Below, piece by piece: positions 47,178 to 56,972 of a stretch of 64,000 nt of DNA. Numbering within the stretch: the first letter of the stretch is position 1; each line of letters begins with the position of its first letter. The notes beneath the pieces are model-generated. The model did no database searches, was not told the origin of the DNA, and saw only the letters and a list, made by a program, of their open reading frames with translations. Origin of the DNA: Streptomyces sp. NBC_00704 (GTDB taxonomy: Bacteria; Actinomycetota; Actinomycetes; Streptomycetales; Streptomycetaceae). The stretch covers positions 1,488,001 to 1,552,000 of the forward strand of contig NZ_CP109000.1 of NCBI RefSeq assembly GCF_036226605.1, read 5' to 3'. The position numbers were made by a program, and so were the translations under genes.

Positions 47178-47372
47178 TCACAAGGTGTCCACGGCCCGCG
47201 CCGCGCTCACCGCCGCCCGCTCCAGATCCTGAGCGGCCCGGTCGACACGGCGCGCGGACTCGGCGACCTGCCGCCCCAGCCGCTGCGCCTCGACGAAGAC
47301 CCGCGCGGCGAACACCGCCAGGACGGCGAGACCTGCAAAACCCAGCGCAATCGCGCACATCGCCCAGAACAT
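47178..47372 (-). CDS. Small single-pass membrane protein with coiled coil
   Basis: 64 residues. An N-terminal membrane helix (MFWAMCAIALGFAGLAVLAV) and a heptad-like amphipathic helix (QRLGRQVAESARRVDRAAQD). No family known to me; it resembles tiny Tat- or secretion-associated proteins only in topology. ATG start. It sits between the zinc-ribbon gene (17 bp) and tatA. Confidence 0.75.
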   Translation of the reverse strand: MFWAMCAIALGFAGLAVLAVFAARVFVEAQRLGRQVAESARRVDRAAQDLERAAVSAARAVDTL

Positions 47373-47389
47373 GAGGCGAGCCTAGACCC

Positions 47390-47680
47390 CTACGGGGAGT
47401 GCAGCCGCAGGGTCCTGACCCCGCCCCCGGCCAGCAGCTCCACGATCCGCTCGCCGGCCGGCTTGCGCACCGCCGCCCCGCAGTCCGGGCAGGTGAACGA
47501 GTAGAAGGTCGTGCGGCTCGACGCGCCGATCGCCAGCCGCAGCGCGCTCGCGGCGAGCTCGAAGGCGCCCCGGCAGTCCGGGCACCCGGCTCTGAACCGC
47601 ACCGGGGCCGCGCTGCGCATCCCCGCGAACGCCGAAGCCACCGAGATGCCCCGTACACCGGACGCCGTCGACTCGCTCAC
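47390..47680 (-). CDS. Zinc-ribbon (CPDC...CPDC) protein
   Basis: 96 residues. Two CPxC knuckles (CPDC at about 33-36 and 62-65) suggest a structural zinc ribbon; the rest is short beta/helical. GTG start overlaps the PafC stop by four bases (GTGA), so it is coupled to the pafBC genes. Function unknown; it may be a nucleic-acid or protein-binding accessory. Confidence 0.8.
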   Translation of the reverse strand: MSESTASGVRGISVASAFAGMRSAAPVRFRAGCPDCRGAFELAASALRLAIGASSRTTFYSFTCPDCGAAVRKPAGERIVELLAGGGVRTLRLHSP

Positions 47681-48738
47681 GACTCCCCCTGCTCCCGTTC
47701 CTCGGACCGGCTCTCGCCGGGCACCGCGACCGGCTCGCCCCGCGCGCCGCCCGCCTCGATCCCGTCGTACGCCGTCAGCGCCTCGCGGGCGGCCCGGCGG
47801 GCGCTGTCCGCGAGCTCCGGCGGCGACACGATCCGGCCGTCACGGCCCAGCCGCAGGGCCAGCCGTCGAAGCGAGGCCGGATCGGGCGTACGCAGGGCAA
47901 TACGCAGACCGCCCTCGGGCAGTTCATCGGCGCTGTCGTGCGGGTAGTACTCGGCGACCCACCGGCCGCCCGGCCCCACCTCGACCACGACCTCGGGATC
48001 CTCCGCGGCCGGCTGCACCAGCCCCTCCGACAGGTCCCGCATCTCGATCTCCGGCGGCGCCGAGGGCTCGTCGAGGATCTTGATCTCGGCGACCCGGTCC
48101 AGCCGGAACGTACGGCGCGCCTCCGAGCGGCGGCACCAGGCCTCCACATAGGTGTGCCCGACGCTGACCAGCCGGATCGGGTCGATCTCGCGCTCGCTCA
48201 GCTCGTCGCGGGCGGGCGAGTAGTAGCGGATCCACAGCCTGCGCCGCTCGGAGATCGCCCGGTCGACGTCCGCGAAGACCCCGCCCTCCGACTCGAACGT
48301 CACCGACAACCGCGCACTCGCCCCCGCCGCCTCGCCGGCCGCGGCCTCCACCTTCGCCGTGGCCCGCAGCAGCGCCTGACGGTCGCCCTCACGCAGCCCC
48401 GGCAGCGTGGCCACGGCGCGGGCCGCCACCAGCAGCGCCGTCGCCTCGTCGGCGGCCAGCCGCAGCGGCTCGGCGGCGTCCGCGCCCAGCGCCGCCGGAT
48501 TGTGCCACCAGATCCGTTCGCCGTCGGTGTCGATGTCGAGGAGATCGCCGCCGCGGAAACTCGTCCCGCACATGGGCAGCACGTCGAGGTCGGACACCAG
48601 CTCGTCCTCGGTGATGCCGAAGGCGCGCGCCACGTCCTCGATGCGCGCGCCGGGCCGCTCCCTGAGATACGTCACCAGGGAGAGCATCCGCCGGGTCTGG
48701 TCGATCGCGTTCGCCGGCCTGACCGGTTTGCCTGCCAC
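47677..48738 (-). CDS. pafC: WYL-domain regulator PafC
   Basis: 353 residues. An N-terminal winged helix (about 10-75, LSLVTYLRERPGARIEDVAR) and a WYL sensor domain (about 165-250, RIRYYSPARDELSEREIDPI) followed by a WCX tail. PafB and PafC act as a heterodimeric transcriptional activator of the recA-independent DNA damage response in actinobacteria (published for Mycobacterium). It starts at GTG and is downstream of pafB (18 bp). Confidence 0.9.
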   Translation of the reverse strand: MAGKPVRPANAIDQTRRMLSLVTYLRERPGARIEDVARAFGITEDELVSDLDVLPMCGTSFRGGDLLDIDTDGERIWWHNPAALGADAAEPLRLAADEATALLVAARAVATLPGLREGDRQALLRATAKVEAAAGEAAGASARLSVTFESEGGVFADVDRAISERRRLWIRYYSPARDELSEREIDPIRLVSVGHTYVEAWCRRSEARRTFRLDRVAEIKILDEPSAPPEIEMRDLSEGLVQPAAEDPEVVVEVGPGGRWVAEYYPHDSADELPEGGLRIALRTPDPASLRRLALRLGRDGRIVSPPELADSARRAAREALTAYDGIEAGGARGEPVAVPGESRSEEREQGES

Positions 48739-48756
48739 TGTGTTGCTCGCTCCCCC

Positions 48757-49734
48757 TCAGCCCTTCGCCACGGCCCGCAGCCGGTCCACGACGTCCGCCC
48801 GCAGCTCGGCCGGCTCCAGAACCACCACGTCCGGCCCGAACTCCACCAGCCAGGCGTCCAGGCCGTGCCCGTACGGAATCTCCAACTCGTCCCAGCCGTC
48901 CCCGAGTTCCCGCACCGCGGTGGCCTTCGCCCGCAAGGGGTACCCGGAACCCGTCCGCAGCCGGATCAGCGCGCTGCGGTCGGCGGTCTCCCCCGCCCAG
49001 CTCGCGACCGTCTCCCGCACGGTGACGACGTCGGGAACCGGCACGGTGAACGCGGCTCCCCGCGAGCGCACCCGGCCGGTGATCCGCGACAGCCGGAACA
49101 CCCGCTCGGCGCCCCGGTCACGGTCGAAACCGGCCAGATACCAGTGGCCGCGCCAGCACTCCAGCGCCCACGGCTCGACATGGCGCGGCTCCGGGCGCGC
49201 GGCGGTGGCCTTGCGGTAGTCGAACACCACCGGCCGGCGGTCCCGGCAGGCCAGCATCAACGGCTCGAAGGCCGCCTCGTGCACGGGGATCCGCGGCTCC
49301 AGCGCGCCATGGGCCTCGTAGGGGTCCACGTCCTCGGGCAGCCCCGCCGCCCGCAGCTTCTGCAGCGCACCGCTGGCCGCGCCCGCCAGCCGGGCCTGCT
49401 GCCACACCTTGGCCGCCAGTCCGAGGGCCGCGGCCTCCTCGGCGTCGAGGGTGATGGGCGGCAGCCGGTTGCTGTCACGGCGCGCGAGATAGCCGATCTC
49501 GCCGTCCAGGCTCTCCACGGTCTCGATGACCAGGCCCAGCTCGCGCAGATCGTCCTTGTCGCGCTCGAACATCCGGTTGAAGGAGTCGTCCGAGCCCGTA
49601 CCCCCGGCGCCGGCGCGGAACGTCTCGACGTACGCCTCGATGGAGTCGCGCAGCTCACGCTTGCTGAGCGGCCGGCGCGTCCCGAGCAGACACAGCGCCA
49701 GGTTCATCAGCCGCTCGGCCTTGGCAATGGCCAT
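48757..49734 (-). CDS. pafB: WYL-domain regulator PafB
   Basis: 325 residues. The winged helix is at the N-terminus (LMNLALCLLGTRRPLSKREL, then SDDSFNRMFERDKDDLRELG). A WYL domain follows (about 155-245, VVFDYRKATAARPEPRHVEP, WYLAGFD). With PafC it forms the DNA-damage activator. In mycobacteria pafBC lie next to pafA; here two FKBP genes separate them. ATG start. A long hairpin (49808-49835) precedes it on the same strand. Confidence 0.9.
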   Translation of the reverse strand: MAIAKAERLMNLALCLLGTRRPLSKRELRDSIEAYVETFRAGAGGTGSDDSFNRMFERDKDDLRELGLVIETVESLDGEIGYLARRDSNRLPPITLDAEEAAALGLAAKVWQQARLAGAASGALQKLRAAGLPEDVDPYEAHGALEPRIPVHEAAFEPLMLACRDRRPVVFDYRKATAARPEPRHVEPWALECWRGHWYLAGFDRDRGAERVFRLSRITGRVRSRGAAFTVPVPDVVTVRETVASWAGETADRSALIRLRTGSGYPLRAKATAVRELGDGWDELEIPYGHGLDAWLVEFGPDVVVLEPAELRADVVDRLRAVAKG

Positions 49735-49807
49735 CGACGCCCTTCGCCTCCCCTATGGTGCTTACGATCGAGACCGTACCGCCCCGCGGTGCCCGGACAA
49801 AAGCCGA

Positions 49808-49835
49808 GGGCCCATGCCCGGGCAGGCATGGGCCC
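49808..49835 (-). terminator. Intrinsic terminator after the short FKBP gene
   Basis: A perfect 11-bp stem (49808-49818 with 49825-49835) and 6-nt loop, followed on the minus strand by CTCGGCTTTT. It separates the FKBP genes from pafB. Confidence 0.75.
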
Positions 49836-49888
49836 CGGATGATCGGCACCGGTCACACCGCGATCGGCGCGGACCGCATGTGCACCGG

Positions 49889-50260
49889 TCAGACGCCGAG
49901 CAGGTCCACGACGAAGATCAGCGTCTCACCGGGCTTGATCGCCGGCGTCGGGCTCTGGTCGCCGTAGGCGAGGTGGGCCGGGATGGTCAGCTGGCGGCGC
50001 CCGCCGACCTTCATGCCCTGCACGCCCTGGTCCCAGCCCTTGATGACCCGGCCGCCGCCCAGCGGGAAGCGGAACGGCGTCCCACGGTTCCAGCTGGCGT
50101 CGAACTCCTCACCGGTGCTGAACGCGACACCCACGTAGTGGACGGTGACGTTCTGACCGGCCTGCGCAACCTCGCCGTCGCCCTCCCAGATGTCCTTGAT
50201 CTCCAGGTCCGCCGGGGGCTCGCCGCCGGGAAAGTCGATCTCGGGCTTGTCAATGCTCAC
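49889..50260 (-). CDS. FKBP-type peptidyl-prolyl isomerase (cytosolic)
   Basis: 123 residues. A single FKBP domain with VTVHYVGVAFSTGEEFDASW, VIKGWDQGVQGMKVGGRR and the tail LIFVVDLLGV; the aromatic/FK506-pocket residues (Y, W, F) are conserved. It starts at GTG with AGGAG eight bases upstream, and has no signal sequence, so it is cytoplasmic. It is 65 bp after the lipoprotein FKBP gene. Confidence 0.92.
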   Translation of the reverse strand: MSIDKPEIDFPGGEPPADLEIKDIWEGDGEVAQAGQNVTVHYVGVAFSTGEEFDASWNRGTPFRFPLGGGRVIKGWDQGVQGMKVGGRRQLTIPAHLAYGDQSPTPAIKPGETLIFVVDLLGV

Positions 50261-50325
50261 GTCACTGGCTCCTGCACGTCTCACGTAAAGGCAACAACAC
50301 GGACAGTCTTACACCTTCGGCGACC

Positions 50326-51330
50326 TCACATCTTCGCGAGGAGGTCCACCGAGAACACCATCGTGGAGTCCTTCTCGATACCGCTGCCGCTCGGCGGCTT
50401 GTCGCCGTAACCCAGCGACGGCGGCACCACGACGAGCACCCGACTGCCCACCTTCTTGCCGGTCAGTCCCTGCGCCCAGCCCTTGACCACCTGCTGCAAC
50501 GAGAACGACGTCAGCGCACCACGGCCGTACGTCGAGTCGAACTCCTTGCCCGTGTCCCACAGGACGCCCTTGTACTGCACCAGCACCGTGTCGGCCGCCC
50601 CGACCACGGGCCCGTCCCCCTCGATCACGTACTCCGACACCAGCTTCGCCGGCGCCTTCGTCTTCGGGACGTCGATCGAGGGCGCCTTGCCGTCGGTGTT
50701 CGTGCCCACCTTCGGCACACCGGCCGTGTCCTGCGGCACGTCCTTGCCCTTGGCCGAACTCTTCGCGCCGAACGAGTCCTTGATGTCGAACACGAACACC
50801 AGCGTGTCCGTGCCCTTCACCTCCAGCTGCGGGTTGCCCTGCTTGCCGAACGCCCAGGCCGGCGGCACCGCGAACTCCACCCGGCTGCCCACCTTCTTCC
50901 CCGTCAGCGCATAGCGCCAGCCCTCCAGGGTGCTGCCCTGCGCGAGCTGCGTCAGCAGCGGCACCTTGTGGTCGTAGGTGTTGGTGAGGACCCTCGCCGT
51001 GTCCCACACCTGCGCCAGATAGTCGGCCTGGATGTAGTCGTTCTCCGCGACCGTCTTCCCGCTGCCCGCGATCGCCGTCCTGACCGCCAGCTGATCCGAC
51101 GGCTTGCCCGGACCCTTCGCCACCGTCGGCTTCTCACCGAACTTCACCCCCGCCGTGATCGCCGGCAGCGGACCGTCCACGATCTTCGGCGGAGGCGGCG
51201 CCGACGGCCCCGAGGCCGAGGGCGACGCCTTGTCGCTCGCCTTGCTCGAATCGGACTTGTCGTCACCGCACGCGGACAGCGTGACCAGTCCCGCGGGAAC
51301 GGCGGCAAGGATGAGGGAGCGTCGGCGCAC
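50326..51330 (-). CDS. FKBP-type peptidyl-prolyl isomerase lipoprotein with two FKBP domains
   Basis: 334 residues. Signal peptide with a lipobox (LVTLSAC, C21) anchors it on the outer face of the membrane. A low-complexity Ser/Pro linker precedes two FKBP domains, the first about 85-185 (DTLVFVFDIKDSF end) and the second about 230-334 (VLVQYKGVLWDTGKEFDSTY). It probably folds secreted proteins. It is followed by the cytosolic FKBP gene. Confidence 0.92.
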   Translation of the reverse strand: MRRRSLILAAVPAGLVTLSACGDDKSDSSKASDKASPSASGPSAPPPPKIVDGPLPAITAGVKFGEKPTVAKGPGKPSDQLAVRTAIAGSGKTVAENDYIQADYLAQVWDTARVLTNTYDHKVPLLTQLAQGSTLEGWRYALTGKKVGSRVEFAVPPAWAFGKQGNPQLEVKGTDTLVFVFDIKDSFGAKSSAKGKDVPQDTAGVPKVGTNTDGKAPSIDVPKTKAPAKLVSEYVIEGDGPVVGAADTVLVQYKGVLWDTGKEFDSTYGRGALTSFSLQQVVKGWAQGLTGKKVGSRVLVVVPPSLGYGDKPPSGSGIEKDSTMVFSVDLLAKM

Positions 51331-51390
51331 GATGAAAGCCTCGTAATCGGTCGATCTTCGGATGGAGTGCGCGCAACTCTACGACGTGGA

Positions 51391-51423
51391 ACGGGCACCG
51401 TACGGGAAACGTACGGTGCCCGT
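51391..51423. terminator. 13-bp-stem hairpin between pafA and the FKBP lipoprotein gene
   Basis: A perfect 13-bp stem (51391-51403 with 51411-51423) with a 7-nt loop. It lies in the gap after pafA (ends 51468) and before the FKBP start (51330), the position of a terminator for pafA. Confidence 0.75.
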
Positions 51424-51467
51424 GTTGCGTTCCGCGCCCGCGCGGAGCACGCGCGCGCAACCCCCGC

Positions 51468-52829
51468 TCACATGCCGGCGATCAGCTTCTCCACCCGGTC
51501 GTCCACCGAACGGAACGGGTCCTTGCACAGCACCGTGCGCTGCGCCTGGTCGTTCAGCTTCAGATGCACCCAGTCCACCGTGAAGTCCCGGCGCTGCTCC
51601 TGCGCACGCCGGATGAAGTCACCGCGCAACCGCGCCCGAGTCGTCTGCGGCGGCACCGACTTGCCCTCGAAGATCTTCAGGTCGTTGCAGATCCGCGCCG
51701 CCTGCCCCTTGCGCTCCAGCAGGTAGTACAGACCACGACGACGGTGGATGTCGTGGTAGGCGAGGTCTATCTGCGCCACCCGCGGATGCGACATCGTCAT
51801 GTTGTGCTTGGCCCGGTACCGCTCGATGAGCTGGTACTTCATCACCCAGTCGATCTCGGTGCCGATCCGGTCGAGATCCTCCGCCTCGATCGCGTCCAGC
51901 GTGCGGCCCCACAGCTCCAGCACCTGGTCGACCGTGCCGGTACGGATCCCCCGGCGCTCGACGAAGTCCACGGCCTTCTCGTAGTACTCCCGCTGCACCT
52001 CCAGCGCCGAGGCCTCACGCCCGCTCGCCAGCCGCACCTTGCGCCGGCCCGTGATGTCGTGACTGACCTCGCGGATCGCCCGGATCGGGTTCTCCAGCGT
52101 CAGATCCCGCATCACCGTGCCCGCCTCGATCATGCGCAGCACCAGATCCGTCGCGCCGACCTTCAGCAGCATCGTCGTCTCGGACATGTTCGAGTCACCC
52201 ACGATGACGTGCAGCCGCCGGTACCGCTCCGCGTCCGCGTGCGGCTCGTCCCGCGTGTTGATGATGGGCCGCGAGCGCGTCGTCGCCGAGGACACGCCCT
52301 CCCAGATGTGCTCGGCCCGCTGGCTGACGCAGTACACCGCCCCGCGAGGCGTCTGCAGCACCTTGCCCGCCCCGCACAGCAACTGCCGGGTCACCAGGAA
52401 CGGGATCAGGATGTCCGCGAGCCGGGAGAACTCCCCGTGCCGCGCCACCAGATAGTTTTCGTGGCAACCATAGGAGTTGCCCGCCGAGTCCGTGTTGTTC
52501 TTGAAGAGGTAGACGTCGCCCGCGATTCCTTCCTCGTGCAGGCGTCGCTCCGCGTCCACCAGGAGTCCCTCGAGAATGCGCTCGCCGGCCTTGTCGTGGG
52601 TGACCAGCTCGGTCACGTTGTCACATTCCGGTGTCGCGTATTCCGGATGCGAACCCACGTCGAGATAGAGGCGGGCGCCGTTCCGCAGAAAGACATTGCT
52701 GCTTCGGCCCCATGACACGACACGGCGGAAGAGGTACCGCGCCACCTCGTCGGGAGACAGCCGACGCTGTCCCCTGAACGTACATGTGACGCCGTACTCG
52801 TTCTCCAGCCCGAAAATGCGGCGGTCCAT
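51468..52829 (-). CDS. pafA: Pup-protein ligase PafA
   Basis: 453 residues. [18 protein letters not shown] is the signature start; the GS-like ATP-binding core includes [17 protein letters not shown] and [20 protein letters not shown]. It phosphorylates the gamma-carboxylate of Pup's C-terminal Glu and ligates it to lysines of target proteins. It shares ancestry with Dop. ATG start. On the minus strand it follows the MFS gene by 9 bp. Confidence 0.96.
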   Translation of the reverse strand: MDRRIFGLENEYGVTCTFRGQRRLSPDEVARYLFRRVVSWGRSSNVFLRNGARLYLDVGSHPEYATPECDNVTELVTHDKAGERILEGLLVDAERRLHEEGIAGDVYLFKNNTDSAGNSYGCHENYLVARHGEFSRLADILIPFLVTRQLLCGAGKVLQTPRGAVYCVSQRAEHIWEGVSSATTRSRPIINTRDEPHADAERYRRLHVIVGDSNMSETTMLLKVGATDLVLRMIEAGTVMRDLTLENPIRAIREVSHDITGRRKVRLASGREASALEVQREYYEKAVDFVERRGIRTGTVDQVLELWGRTLDAIEAEDLDRIGTEIDWVMKYQLIERYRAKHNMTMSHPRVAQIDLAYHDIHRRRGLYYLLERKGQAARICNDLKIFEGKSVPPQTTRARLRGDFIRRAQEQRRDFTVDWVHLKLNDQAQRTVLCKDPFRSVDDRVEKLIAGM

Positions 52830-52838
52830 GAGTGAACA

Positions 52839-54098
52839 TTACGCCCGATCCCCTGAACTGAAACGGGGTTCGGCAGCACGGTTCGGATCATTTTCCGATG
52901 AAGCCGCAACCACCCCGCTTCCGGCCGGAACTCCCATTACCCGCCCCGTGGCCAGCAAAACCACCAACGACACGGCCCCCGCCGCACCCGGCACCGCGAA
53001 CCCCCACAACGCGCCCCCGGCCTCCACGACCGGACCCGCCAGACCCGTCCCCACCGACGCGCCCACCGTGAACGTCGTCACCAGCCACGAGAACGCCTCC
53101 GTCACCGTCCCCCGCGGCGCGTGCCGGTCCACGATGACGAACGCACACGCGATCGCGGGAGCCAGGAACACCCCCGCCAACGCCGTCAGCGCCACCATCG
53201 CCACCGCGCCCGGCATCAGCATCAACGGCAGGTAACACACCGCCAGGGCGGCCACCAGACCCACCAGCCGCCGCTCCGGCGACCCCGCCCACCGCCGCGC
53301 CCCGTACACCACACCGCCCACCAGAGCGCCCAGCCCCAGCGCCGCCATCAGCCAGCCGTACACCGCGCCCCCGCCGTGACCGTCCGCGTACGGAACCGAC
53401 GCCACCGTGATCGACCCCAGCGCCACCCCCACGAACAGGAACGCCCCCAGCAGCGCCAGCAGACCCGGCGACCGCAGCGCGCCCAGCCAGTGCGCCTCAC
53501 GCGGAGCCGACCGCCACGCGCGCGAAGGCGGCGACACGACCACCCACAGCGCGCCCAGCACCCCCAGCCCGTTCAGCACCAGCAGCGCGACCTGGGCCGA
53601 CCACACCGACACGCACACCGTCACCAGCAACGGCCCGACGGTGAACATCACCTCCTGCGCCACCGCGTCCATCGCATACGCCGTGTGCACCTGCTCCTCC
53701 CGCCGCAGCACCGCCGGCCACAGAGCGCGCAGCCCGCCCTCCAGCGGCGGCGTGAACAGCCCCGCCGCGGCCACCGCCCCGTACGCCACCGGCGGCGAAC
53801 CGGTGCCCGCGAACGCGAACACCGCCATCGCGAGCGCCGAGGCCGACGCCGCCGGCAACTGCACCCGCGGCTGCCCGTACACGTCGACCAGCCGCCCCAG
53901 CAACGGCTGCCCCACGGCGTTCGCCACGCCGTACACCGCCGCCAGCGCCCCCGCCAGGCTGTACGTGCCGCCCTCCGCCCGCACGAACAGCACGATCGCG
54001 ATCGCGGCCGTGGCGTTCGGCAACCGGCCCACCAGCGTGCCCGCCAGCAACCGGGCCGCATGCCTCGTCCTGAGGATCTCCCCGTACCCCGCGGCCAT
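52839..54098 (-). CDS. MFS transporter
   Basis: 419 residues with about twelve hydrophobic segments. The intracellular loop between TM2 and TM3 is GQPLLGRLVDVYGQPRVQL. No substrate is evident. Its gene is divergent from the LacI-type regulator with a 119-bp spacer that contains a TACGTA dyad, so it is likely regulated by it. It precedes pafA by 9 bp, so pafA may be cotranscribed. Confidence 0.85.
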   Translation of the reverse strand: MAAGYGEILRTRHAARLLAGTLVGRLPNATAAIAIVLFVRAEGGTYSLAGALAAVYGVANAVGQPLLGRLVDVYGQPRVQLPAASASALAMAVFAFAGTGSPPVAYGAVAAAGLFTPPLEGGLRALWPAVLRREEQVHTAYAMDAVAQEVMFTVGPLLVTVCVSVWSAQVALLVLNGLGVLGALWVVVSPPSRAWRSAPREAHWLGALRSPGLLALLGAFLFVGVALGSITVASVPYADGHGGGAVYGWLMAALGLGALVGGVVYGARRWAGSPERRLVGLVAALAVCYLPLMLMPGAVAMVALTALAGVFLAPAIACAFVIVDRHAPRGTVTEAFSWLVTTFTVGASVGTGLAGPVVEAGGALWGFAVPGAAGAVSLVVLLATGRVMGVPAGSGVVAASSENDPNRAAEPRFSSGDRA

Positions 54099-54147
54099 GG
54101 CCCGCCCCCCTCACCTCGCCCGAGGCAGTGAGCCACCCCGAAGTTTT

Positions 54148-54172
54148 ACGTATAACGCGTCTGGTCATACGT
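54148..54172. promoter_or_regulatory. Candidate operator between the MFS and lacI-type genes
   Basis: Inverted arms ACGTATAA (54148-54155) and TCATACGT (54165-54172) with one mismatch and a 9-bp spacer; each arm carries TACGTA. A TATAAC -10-like element overlaps the left arm. Position in the divergent promoter fits autoregulation by the LacI-family protein. Confidence 0.5.
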
Positions 54173-54217
54173 ACCATGTGCGCTGTTCGCCAGTCCAGAC
54201 GAAAGCGCAGGCCCACC

Positions 54218-55234
54218 GTGGCACGAGGCAGCACCCGCCCCACGAGCCGCGACGTCGCCCAGGCCGCCGGCGTCTCCCAGGCCGCCGTCTCCCTCGTCCT
54301 CGGCGACAAATGGCGCGGCCGCGTCTCCGAGACCACCGCCCAGCGCGTACGCGACGCCGCCCGCGACCTCGGCTACCGCCCCAACCTCGCCGCCCGCAAC
54401 CTCCGCCTCGGCCGCACCCGCACCGTCCTCCTCGTCGTCCCCGCCCTCACCACCGAATTCTTCGCCGGCGTCTACACCGGAGCCGCACGCGTCGCCGCCG
54501 CACACGGCTTCGGCGTCGTCCTCTACCCCTCCCCGGAAGGCATCGGCCCCGCCCGCGACCCCTTCGCCTCCGCCCAGGCCGCCCTGGACGGCATCCTCGC
54601 CTCCTCCATGGCAGCCGACGCCCTCACCGCCCTCCGCGGCGACCAGCTCCCCCTCGTCATGCTCGACAGCGACCCCGCCGGAAGCCTCGGCGCCGCCACC
54701 GTCAACCTCGACATCGCCGACGGCGCCCGCCAACTCGCCGACCACCTCCTCACCCTCGGCCACCGCCACTTCCTCCACCTCGCCGCGGACGTCCCCTCCT
54801 GGACCTTCGACGTCCGCGCCCACGCCCTCACCACCCGCATCACCGCCACCCCCGGCACCACCCTGCGCACCGCACCCGCACCCATCTCCATCGACGAAGC
54901 CCGCACCGCCGCCCAGCACGCCCTCGCCGCACCCGGCCCCCGCCCCACCGCCGTCATCTGCGACGACGACAAACTCGCCGCCGGCGCCTACAAAGCCCTG
55001 CGCCGCCTCGGCCTGCGCATCCCCGACGACGTCTCCGTCACCGGCCTCGACGACCTCGCCCTCGCCACCGCCCTCGACCCCGAACTCACCACCGTCCGGC
55101 TCGACGCCGAGCTCTTCGGCGAACGCGGCATGCAAGCCCTCCTCGACGTCCTGGAAGGCCGCACACCCGACGACACCGACATCCCCGTCCACCTCGTCGT
55201 CCGCGCCTCCACGGCCCCGCCCAGCGCCCCCTGA
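54218..55234 (+). CDS. LacI-family transcriptional regulator
   Basis: 338 residues. The HTH (RPTSRDVAQAAGVSQAAVSL, then YRPNLAARNLR) is at the N-terminus. The sugar-binding-like domain (about 60-335) has GFGVVLYPSPEG, LMLDSDPAGSL-type and VTGLDDLALATALDP motifs. The GTG start (MARGSTRPTSRD) was preferred to an ATG at 54176, which lies next to the operator. It divergently flanks the MFS gene, and a bidirectional terminator follows. Ligand unknown. Confidence 0.85.
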   Translation: MARGSTRPTSRDVAQAAGVSQAAVSLVLGDKWRGRVSETTAQRVRDAARDLGYRPNLAARNLRLGRTRTVLLVVPALTTEFFAGVYTGAARVAAAHGFGVVLYPSPEGIGPARDPFASAQAALDGILASSMAADALTALRGDQLPLVMLDSDPAGSLGAATVNLDIADGARQLADHLLTLGHRHFLHLAADVPSWTFDVRAHALTTRITATPGTTLRTAPAPISIDEARTAAQHALAAPGPRPTAVICDDDKLAAGAYKALRRLGLRIPDDVSVTGLDDLALATALDPELTTVRLDAELFGERGMQALLDVLEGRTPDDTDIPVHLVVRASTAPPSAP

Positions 55235-55240
55235 ACGCCC

Positions 55241-55273
55241 TGTGCCCCGGCCGACGACCCGACCGGGGCACAC
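55241..55273. terminator. Bidirectional terminator between lacI-type gene and prcA
   Basis: A GC-rich stem of about 11-12 bp with one bulge or mismatch (55241-55252 with 55261-55273) between the converging genes. Confidence 0.6.
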
Positions 55274-55326
55274 AGGAACAAGAAACGCACACGGACCAGG
55301 ACACCAGGACGGGCCCCCGACGCCGC

Positions 55327-56064
55327 CTACTCCTCGTCGGAGCTCTCCGCCTCCGTCGACGCACCGTCCGTCTCCAGCAACCGGCCCAGCTGACGCCCCA
55401 CGATCCGCTTGAACTTCCGCTGCTGCGGACGCGTACGGTCCAGCACCGCCACCTCCAGCCGCTCCGCCGGAATCTCCCGCTGCGTACCGTTCGTGTCCCG
55501 CGACAACGCCTGAACGGCCAGCTTCAACGCGTCCGCCAGACTCATCCCGTCCTGATGACGCTGATCCAGGAAACTGCTGATCTGCTCCGCATTGCCACCC
55601 ACCGCGACCGAACCGTGCTCGTCCACGATCGACCCGTCATGCGGCAACCGGTAGATCTGATCACCGTCCGCGGTCTCACCCACCTCCGCGACGACCAGCT
55701 CCACCTCGTACGGCTTCTCACCCGCCGAGGAGAAGATCGTGCCCAGCGTCTGCGCATACACGTTCGCCAGACCACGCGCCGTCACATCGTCACGGTCATA
55801 GGTGTAACCCCGCAGATCGGCATACCGCACACCACCGATCCGCAGATTCTCGTACTCGTTGTACTTCCCGGCGGCCGCGAAACCGATCCGGTCATAGATC
55901 TCACTGAACTTGTGCAGGGCACGGGACGGATTCTCACCGACGAACACGATCCCGTCGGCATACTGCAGCACGACCAGGCTGCGGCCACGGGCGATGCCCT
56001 TGCGCGCATACTCCGCGCGATCCGCCATCGCCTGCTGGGGAGAGACATAGAACGGCGTCGACAC
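55327..56064 (-). CDS. prcA: 20S proteasome alpha subunit
   Basis: 245 residues. The alpha-type N-terminus ([20 protein letters not shown]) forms the gate; the fold is complete and non-catalytic. The acidic C-terminal tail is typical. With PrcB it forms the 28-subunit core degrading pupylated proteins delivered by ARC. It starts at GTG, 62 bp after prcB. Confidence 0.96.
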   Translation of the reverse strand: MSTPFYVSPQQAMADRAEYARKGIARGRSLVVLQYADGIVFVGENPSRALHKFSEIYDRIGFAAAGKYNEYENLRIGGVRYADLRGYTYDRDDVTARGLANVYAQTLGTIFSSAGEKPYEVELVVAEVGETADGDQIYRLPHDGSIVDEHGSVAVGGNAEQISSFLDQRHQDGMSLADALKLAVQALSRDTNGTQREIPAERLEVAVLDRTRPQQRKFKRIVGRQLGRLLETDGASTEAESSDEE

Positions 56065-56126
56065 CGGTTAACCGTCCCTTTCTGTCGAAGTCACTGGATC
56101 ACCTGGGACAAGAACAAGCCCGCCGA

Positions 56127-56972
56127 CTACAGCAGAGCGGCACGCGGGCCGTCCGGCTGCTCCAGACGACGCTCGATGATGGAACGGGCGATCGCCGACG
56201 ACTCATCGTCGGTCAGCCGACGGAAACCGTCCTCGGTGATCACGGTGACGATCGGGAAGATCCGGCGCGCCACATCGGGACCACCCGTCGCCGAATCGTC
56301 GTCCGCCGCGTCGTACAGGGCCTGCACCACCAACGTCGTGGCCTGCTCCTCCGACAGATCGTCCCGGTAGAGCTTCTTCATCGCCCCCCGCGCGAACACC
56401 GAACCCGAACCCGTCGCCGCGAAGTGATGCTCCTCCGACCGGCCGCCCGTCACGTCGTACGAGAAGATCCGGCCCCGGTCCCGGCCCACGTCGAAACCGG
56501 CGAACAACGGCACCACCGCCAGACCCTGCATCGCCATGCCCAGATTCGACCGGATCATGGCCGACAACCGGTTCGCCTTGCCCTCCAGCGAGAGCTGCGC
56601 CCCCTCGACCTTCTCGAAGTGCTCCAGCTCCAGCTGGAACAGCTTCACCATCTCCACGGCCAGACCCGCCGTGCCGGCGATGCCCACGGCCGAGTACTCG
56701 TCGGCCGGGAACACCTTCTCGATGTCCCGCTGCGCGATGACGTTGCCCATCGTGGCGCGCCGGTCACCGGCGAGCACCACGCCCCCGGGGAACGTGACGG
56801 CCACGATCGTCGTGCCGTGCGGAGCCTCGATGACACCCTGCGTCGGGGGCAGCTGCCGCTTGCCGGGCAGCATCTCCGGCTGGTGCTCGGAGAGGAAGTC
56901 CATGAAGGACGAGGACCCAGGCGTCAGGAAGGCAGCTGGTAGACGCCCGGTGCTACGAGTGTTGGCTTCCAC
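56127..56972 (-). CDS. prcB: 20S proteasome beta subunit
   Basis: 281 residues including a propeptide of 53 residues removed at [16 protein letters not shown], which exposes the catalytic Thr54. The GTG start ([13 protein letters not shown]) matches the usual length; the gene overlaps the endonuclease ORF by 49 bp. GDRRATMG and [19 protein letters not shown] are typical. It is the proteolytic ring subunit. Confidence 0.96.
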   Translation of the reverse strand: MEANTRSTGRLPAAFLTPGSSSFMDFLSEHQPEMLPGKRQLPPTQGVIEAPHGTTIVAVTFPGGVVLAGDRRATMGNVIAQRDIEKVFPADEYSAVGIAGTAGLAVEMVKLFQLELEHFEKVEGAQLSLEGKANRLSAMIRSNLGMAMQGLAVVPLFAGFDVGRDRGRIFSYDVTGGRSEEHHFAATGSGSVFARGAMKKLYRDDLSEEQATTLVVQALYDAADDDSATGGPDVARRIFPIVTVITEDGFRRLTDDESSAIARSIIERRLEQPDGPRAALL

